Of a stretch of 64,000 nt of DNA, positions 57,081 through 64,000 are shown in pieces. Within the stretch, counting starts at the first letter, position 1; the number at the start of each line of letters is the position of its first letter. The translations under genes and the position numbers were made by a program. The DNA comes from Polytrichum commune (lineage: Eukaryota > Streptophyta > Polytrichopsida > Polytrichales > Polytrichaceae), in NCBI GenBank assembly GCA_950295325.1, contig OX485806.1, positions 45,255,169 through 45,319,168 on the forward strand, read 5' to 3'. Below the pieces are notes generated by a model. It had not been told where the DNA came from and ran no database searches. It saw only the letters and a list, made by a program, of their open reading frames with translations.

Positions 57081-57125
57081 AATATCTTCCATAATATCTT
57101 CCATAATATCTTCCATAATATCTTT
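57081..57125. repeat. Short tandem repeat, 12-bp AATATCTTCCAT x ~4
   Basis: Nearly perfect tandem copies of AATATCTTCCAT. Confidence 0.85.
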
Positions 57126-57175
57126 AGTGTTGTTTTTATTTCCATATGATTGTGTGATTATTATTTTTGAACTTA

Positions 57176-57249
57176 ATATATATATATATGTATGTATGTA
57201 TGTATATGTATATGTATATGTATGTATGTGTATATGTATATGTATATGT
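57176..57249. repeat. TA / TATG / TATATG microsatellite
   Basis: Compound microsatellite: a TA run followed by TATG and TATATG units. Confidence 0.9.
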
Positions 57250-58483
57250 CCAAATTGGTCAAGTTTGCAAAACTTCAGTTTCATTCACAATTGCAAATTT
57301 GGTGGATTGATTTAATCACCAAAGGGCCCGCCAATTCCAAATATTTCATCTCCTTCAAATTTATTTCCATCATGAAATAAACACAACCTAAAGGACATCA
57401 ATGCATTCTTTGAATTTTCTAATGCTCTTCCCATAGATAAAATTCCTTTGTTTTTGTTTCCTCCAAAGTTAAAAACAATTGGAGATGAGTTGAGGACATA
57501 TGTTGCATCATGTGGATTTTTGTTAGCAAAAGATTGGTCGGTAATCAACAAGTTGTTTGTATACATATGTATTATTATAATAATAAATTGTATGTAAATA
57601 ATCATCAAAATCCAATTGTTATTTTTTGTGTCATTAATTGTATCTTGGTTGTTGAGTTTTACTAAAATGTTTGTATTGCTAACACTATATTTGGTATTAA
57701 GAGATATCTCATGATTTTGAGATTATTAAACAGGTGGCTTTAAAATATGAAACAAAAAAATAAAAAATAGATGTGACAAGGGTTTGGTCCATGCAAATGC
57801 ACAAATTAGATCTTGGGCCCTTTGGGTGAAGTCTTTGGACGGCGAGGTATCCATGTTGGTAACAAACACATGTTTTTCGTTGCTGAATAGACAATGGGAT
57901 GGAGTGTAGGCGCAGTCCACAACCTTGGTGGGAGGATTGGCCACAACTCCATCCTCAATCCTGACATGTTTTTTATAAATTCACAGCCAAGGCAACATCC
58001 ATGTTGGAGATTGGAGTCTTCTTAGATTTATCTATAATGTCTTAAAGGTGTATGGAATCCAAACCATCTCCATTTTAAACCTATAAATGTTAAATCTCTC
58101 TCCACAAAGTTTGTTCATGACTCTAGCCCCTTTATTTTCAAGATATGCCATTCCTGCTCAAAAAATAGAATTTTATGCTAAAAATTATCAAATCAAATCT
58201 TCCTCACCTCAAAGAATCTTAATACACTCAAATTATTCAAAGAATGTATTTTTCACTCTCAAATATTTCAAATCGTATATTCTACACCTCAAGAGAAGTT
58301 TTAAGACATTCAAATCACTCAAAAAATATATTTTACACCTCAAATATGCCTTACAATATCAAATACCTCAAGTTAGATCTTCTACAAATCTGAAACTCTA
58401 TAACACCAACTCTTTAAGATCCACACCACAATCTCAAAGCAAGCAAATCTCTAAGCACTTCACTTGCATGTGTGGACCCACAA

Positions 58484-59385
58484 TGTCATGCACCTCTCCA
58501 TGAAAAGTGTCTGCAACACCATGGGCACAAGGGGGACCTCGGAGTGACACTTGAGACTTGTGACGTCATTGATGAGAAGGGCCAAGTGATCTTAGTGTGG
58601 GTGAGGGCCACATGCATTAAAATTTCCTCCCATCCATTGAGACTGGGAGTCACAAGGCTAAAGCCATTAGCATTGGGTAGCTTATGGCGTTTAGATTCTA
58701 AAATGCTCAAGAACTCCCCAATCGAAGGTGTGAACTAAGAGATATGCCAATTTGAGTGGGGTGTTGTGGTGGGACAATAATGACATGAAAGTGGCGCGCA
58801 AGACTACCAATGTTAGGATAACCTAATCCCTCAATATTTGCTTGAATGGGGCAATGAGGAATTTATCCACATCTACGCAAAGTGTAGATGTCGATGGGAT
58901 GGTTGGTTGATAGAATCAAAGATCTGACGATGAAATTATGGAGGTTTGAAGCTATTGGAGGACACCAACCCCAATGGCTAAGGGAAAATGTCTACCTAGC
59001 CCCAACCCTTTGGAAAGAGACTAAATGTTATTTGACAGTGGGGTAAGGGGCCCTACCCAAAGTCTTAGAGGCTTATATGGGAACGCAATGTTGCCGACCG
59101 ACCCCACCCCTTATAGAATATCATGGCCTCCACGTGCATTGGCCCAACGTGTTTTGGGTTGTTTCAAGATTGCTCTGACAATGCAATGATCAATTCAAGA
59201 CTGGATTTTCATGAACAAAAGTCCGCACCTAACCAATAGTTACCTACCAAAGGGAGGGCCCCGAATGCATGTGCAGGAGGGTTTGGTAACCATGCTATGA
59301 ACTTGAAGGTCTAAGATATAGGGAGCTAACCATGCATGTGTATGGAATATGTAGGGTTAGCACTTGTGACACCTGCTAGAGTTTA
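58484..59385 (+). mobile_element. Diverged LTR of the 5138 family, 3' end lost
   Basis: Starts TGTCATGCACCTCTCCATGA and can be aligned in order with the solo LTR at 5138-6112 for almost its full length (for example CACCATGGGCACAAGGGGGAC, TTGAGTGGGG, GGCTTATATGGG, GGTTAGC). The match is lost after about GCTAGAG at 59380, about 50 bases before the LTR end in the reference copy, so the 3' end is truncated or decayed. No matching target duplication was found. Many C-to-T and G-to-A type differences from the 5138 copy are visible. Confidence 0.7.
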
Positions 59386-62300
59386 GGGTTTAGAGTTAAA
59401 ACACATTATACATACACACAAACAAATGAAGAATGATTGGAACGAGATGGTCGTCCTCACCCCTTAACTTTCTTTTTAATGTTCATTTTCAACTTGGTGT
59501 TCACAAACAAAATGGAATAACTCTTCTCCCATTAGAGACCAACCTTGTAGACTTATTGCAAACTTATTCTTTTTAGTATTACATTTTGATGACTACAAAC
59601 AATCTAAGGCTTCACTTTCAACAAGATTTTCATGTGAAATTGAATGCCATGGTTTATTATGAACGTGCATTCGTGATTGTAAAAGATAGGTGGTAGTTAT
59701 CAATTGCAAATGCTTATATGTGAAAACTATAGTCTATGGGCCAAACCTCCATGAACATTTGTCAATGATGGTGAATGGAAGAATGGGTAGCATATATGCA
59801 AACCTCAAGGAAATTGGCAAAGCATTTACGAACAATTAGTTGTAGATAAAGTCACAAAAAATCACTTTAAAGGTGAAAGACAATTAAAAATGAATGTGGA
59901 CAACACAAACATTTGACAAATGGAGAGGAAGGTTGGTTTATCGGATGAAAAATGCTTCACAATATATATTAACATTCTAAAAAATGTACAAAGTTCCTCA
60001 AGTGTTGAAAAATGTTTGACAAATTTTTCAAGGCATAATTTGTCAGTCCTTACAAAGTTTATTAGCCTAGGAAATGATAAAATGCTTACAATAATTGTGA
60101 TTGTTGAGGCAACAAATGCATGAAAAAATTAAGGTGGGAAGTTAGATAATTATGAACGCACATTCATGATGTCATATCATTTTCATAGAAAAGTTTATCA
60201 TCTCGAGGAGGGGTTTTGTTGTTGGATTGGGCAATTATTTCAGCCTTAACGGTTAACAAACATTTTTTTGTAATATTTTCTTCAACAAATGCCTCCATTG
60301 TTATCTCTATGTCCATGAGAATGTCATCCTCTTGCATTTTGAAAGGTTGGATCTTTAGGATGGATTCGGTCCCATCGGTAGTTCATCCCAGGTCCAATGT
60401 TTCCATATGTACACCGGTGACACTAAAGGTTATGGTCTCTTTGACCTCTTTCCTAATCATTCAAGTTTCTTCACATTATCAATGTGTTGTGTAGTGTTAT
60501 CACCTAATCCAACTACAAACTTGTGGACATTTGTGAATGAATGTATGCATATCCTTCTCAACTATCAGTCCTATCCATTGTGATGGGAAAACAAAGGACT
60601 TGAGTATACAAAAACACTTGAATTTTGGGTTTTTGTATGGCCTTGGAGACACGGTCATGGGGCGGCAAAATGGGAATAAAAAAGTGGAAGAGTTGAATCG
60701 GTGTCAGATGCGATGTCATAGGGCAAAAATTGCCACCAAGGTATGGCCATGAGGAAGGTAAGGTGGAAATGAGTGCACTCTGAGGATGTATGTTCTATGT
60801 GGATATGGGTTTGTTGGTTGAAATACCTGTGCGGAACCTTGCATTTTTCTCAACATTTCTAGTATAAACTTGGCCTTTGTAGTTAAAACCTTCAACTCCT
60901 CTTGAATGACCTTGACTTGCATATATAATGGTAATACAAGGGAATTCCTTAAAGGTCCACACCCACAAGGTTACATTTATGACTCAAATGGTAACCTTGT
61001 TGTGGAGGTATTGTCACGTGACCCGGTTCTAGGCAAGACAATGACTTGGAAGATCCAACACATGTTGGAGGTTGAAATTTCTTTAATACCAATGTAAATA
61101 AGCAAACAAACATCACCCAAGTAGTGTTGTTTAACAAGTTAAAAATCCATCTTAGGTTAAACGAGTAGAAATATATGTTGAAATCTTTGAACATCATGTT
61201 CATTAGATACCATATGGCTAGAGTCACAATCCACCCTCTCCAACATCTACCATGAATTGGTATAAATGTAAACCAAATGTCTCGCCTTAGTTGAACTCAA
61301 TCAAAGAAACTTTATGATAAATTGCATCGACCAAACGACATTGCCATGTTGATGGGTGCAAAAGGGATATGAATTTGGGCCATGACCCTAGAGCTTTTGT
61401 GAAAATTTGACATGTGGGGCTACATTAACTTGGCTAATGCAAGACCTTAACCTATGATATTTTAAAATGAGAGCATCTCATATACGGTTACAACCGATAT
61501 ACCTTGTAGATGTCATAATTCTAACATTCTATTTCTATCCACATGATGGTTAAATATTTCATATTATGTGTAAGTGTGAGAGAATCAATATTGTTTAGTA
61601 AACAAAATTGGTAATTGCCAAACCTCCAAGTATAGGTGAGGTGGCTTTAAAAAACTTGAGTTGGCAATTTTTTCTTTCAATGTATTATATATTTCTACTC
61701 TAGTACTATAGTCTGATTCATCCATATAATTTGTTCACATAATTTGTTTTCAAATTGATTGTATAAAACTCTCCTCATTTAAAGCGTTATGTCTATCCCT
61801 ATCACTATGGGTTGGGTATTCTAAAGCTCCACATTTTCCTCCTAATTTCACAGTTACATGCCCTAAAACCGTCGTCGTGGTCTGTTCCATTTGTACCCAT
61901 GTTCTCAGAGTTCCCCAATTTGTTTTAGTATTATATACAATGCTCCCAACATCTTTGTTTTTGTTCTTTTGGGTTCCCAAGTGTTGGTTTCCTCAAAGTA
62001 CTATCATTTTGCTTTTGGTTATGGAAATGGTGATGGTTTTTGTTACTACCGGATTTTTATTTTTTGGTTGTTGGATTGTTATTCTGTTGGTGCTGGTATT
62101 GGTGTTTTTTTATGCTTCTTTGTAGGGGGCTCTTTGGGGGTATCTTTACTCCTCAAGTTATGATAGGATCAATTTGGGGGTAGGATAACTTCCTCTCAAC
62201 ATGCTCTTGAGATGCATAGTACAATTTTAATTTTGAGCCTTTGGATTGGCCTAAACAATTCCTTTGAAATGGGTAGGGCCTCTGCATGTACTTCTATGAT

Positions 62301-64000
62301 ATACATATATATTTTAAGTTTTTGGGTTGAGTAAGTTTCCCACATTATGTGCATCACATAATGTTGTCCAAATCTCCCAAATCTCATTGGAGCAAGAAAT
62401 GAGCATAATTTCTCCTTCAAGTTCAAACACCTATTTTGTGGTTGTGGATGTCATGTGGATGGAAGAAAACATGTCAGCCATTTGCAACACAAGATGCATG
62501 CACATTCCACCCAAAAAGGTCAGAAGGTGCAATTCATTTACAAACGTTTGTTCATAAAACATGAATGGCATTTTTTACAAATTGTTGTATGTATATCCAT
62601 ATCCTATGAGAAGGACTGCACCTTGAAGTTTTTCATCTCCTTTAAAGGTGACCCGTGTGCAAACCCAACATGTCTTGTTGAAACTATGTCAGTTGCCTTA
62701 GATGCTCAAAACAATTTGATTTCAGTTCTCAAGTGCAAGAATTTGGAGATTTTTCTTATCTACTTGCCCAATTTGGGTTAAAAGATGCTCAAATCTATGA
62801 GGTTTGCCACCAACATCTTTATGCTTGATTGTATGAGATTTTCCATCAAGGCCCATCAAATCAATGCATATGTGAACAAGAACAATTTTGGGCAATAATT
62901 TACCTCCACATGGCAATAAAATGTAAAGAAAACATTGAATGTTTCTGATGGTGCAAAACTTGCAATGGTCAAGGCTTGGTTGATAATAAAGAACTTGGAA
63001 TAACATATGTTTAGCCTCAAAAATCATCTTATTAACTTGTCCCAAATCCTCACTACATTGGCCAAAAAAAATTCTACATTCAAAGGGGTATGATTGCCAT
63101 GGACCTCCACCATGTAGATATAATGTTGAATTTGTATTTAAGGAATGACCTTAGCATCCACAAATTGCTACTGTGAAATTGGTATTTTTGGATGCCATGA
63201 GGAGGCATTGACAATCACTACAATCAAATTGTCACCAGACTTCAAGCATTCAAAAAGTGTACAATTGCATTTTCCAATATGCCTCTAGCCATGGAAACCA
63301 ACATTGCACCCATGAATGGTGGGACCTTGTGGTCTAAGGTGGCACACATTTGGTCTTTTTGGCCAAGCACATATTCGCCCAAGTGTCCATCTTCATTGTC
63401 TTGCCAAAAAAATTGGAATATGTATTGTTTTGCACAACAAAACCAAGAACCGGTTGAGTTTGGCTAGGGTTAGGAATTTGGTATCCATTTATACCAATGC
63501 ATGGTTGGCATGGGTGGATTGGGATTTGGCCGCATAGTATTCAATGAGCATGATGTTTGGAGATTCTAATTTGTTAGCCAATGAGGTTATAAATAATGAG
63601 CCTATAGCGGGACCTAGTGGAGATTTTTTTCAGGCCTTTGGACAATGATAGCAAAGGCACGGACACAATAGGGAACTTGGGCCTTGACAATCACTGCTCT
63701 ATTTGTATTTAAAGGTGATTACACTATGGATGATGATAACCTTCATATATTGTTGTTTGGGATTGTTTTCCAATTGTGAATGTGCATGTCATTGTGCCAA
63801 CAACAACAATATTAGTCAATACTTGAATGTCCAACCACCCGTTTTCCTTATTCGTCTATCGGCCGATGTTTTCCCATTTCTATGTTGCCAACACCAAATG
63901 AACTACTCACTAAAAGCCATTTCCATGCCCTTAAAGAGGGCGTGTCCAAATCAACTACATGCTAGTGCATCACGTTCAATAATTGCTCGAACAACACATT
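59386..64000. other. AT-rich sequence, no recognised gene
   Basis: No protein family was recognised. Some open pieces look coding-like: the reverse strand around 60480-60200 (QPFKMQEDDILMDIEITMEA), 60906-61097 on the plus strand (HPQGYIYDSNGNLVVEVLSR), the minus strand at 61980-61750 (TTTTVLGHVTVKLGGKCGAL) and the plus strand at 62327-62781. Each is short and bounded by stops, so they may be exons or remnants of mobile elements. The window ends inside this region. Confidence 0.35.

Larger units (their letters stand above)
54516..58483. other. AT-rich sequence with open fragments of unknown origin
   Basis: Open plus-strand pieces at 55253-55519 (PLVISKNLVHVLNEFLDLDS) and 55986-56216 (FLIGLLNCKLEEAIVEGLLP, VLKCVEYVKKWHCDL) look like remnants of coding sequence but match no family known to me. 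A short repeat of about 60 bases around 58260-58360 (CTCAAATATTTCAAATCGTA-like phrases) precedes the LTR. Microsatellites are listed separately. Confidence 0.4.

Overview
The window looks like nuclear DNA of a large-genome, repeat-rich land plant. The evidence is a single spliced host gene with plant-type QSOX architecture, surrounded by nested plant-type LTR retrotransposons and hAT, Mutator-like, pogo and PIF/Harbinger DNA transposons, most of them decayed. The species cannot be told from the sequence.

Layout. 1-5.1 kb: a broken multi-exon gene with a weak ParB-like motif (minus strand), a nine-unit array of palindromes, and a decayed Q/N-rich gag-like ORF. 5.1-10.3 kb: a perfect solo LTR, a probable tRNA-derived SINE, a broken MULE transposase and a broken pogo/Tigger transposase. 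10.4-21.2 kb: one foldback-like element with about 1-kb arms of ~104-bp subrepeats. It has been split by two solo-LTR-like insertions and an autonomous-size hAT; one of the LTRs is itself split by a small hAT filled with a G-rich minisatellite. 22.4-28.5 kb: the one clear host gene, a quiescin sulfhydryl oxidase (QSOX) on the minus strand with many exons, including a 25-bp microexon that carries the thioredoxin active-site CxxC. 29.8-53.6 kb: a Ty1/copia element (minus strand) with a 5-bp target duplication. A Ty3/gypsy element lies inside its 3' LTR and a 7-kb PIF/Harbinger element inside its leader. 53.6-64 kb: a decayed Ty3 gag, a diverged LTR related to the one at 5.1 kb, and AT-rich sequence with no recognisable gene.

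The main discovery is the Ty3/gypsy element (29952-39781). Its gag-pol is one 2,411-codon frame with the order gag, zinc knuckles, aspartic protease, a complete DNMT3/DRM-like cytosine-C5 DNA methyltransferase, reverse transcriptase, RNase H, integrase and a C-terminal PHD finger. It therefore combines a chromatin writer (DNA methylation) with a chromatin reader (PHD) in one retroelement polyprotein. This copy is dead. It has seven in-frame stops, each one C-to-T change away from CAA, CAG or CGA, and no frameshift, which fits decay by deamination of methylated cytosines.

Nested insertions were dated relative to each other by target duplications and, where a second copy survives in the window, by uninterrupted empty sites. 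Coordinates of intron-exon borders are read by eye from GT/AG signals and protein phase.
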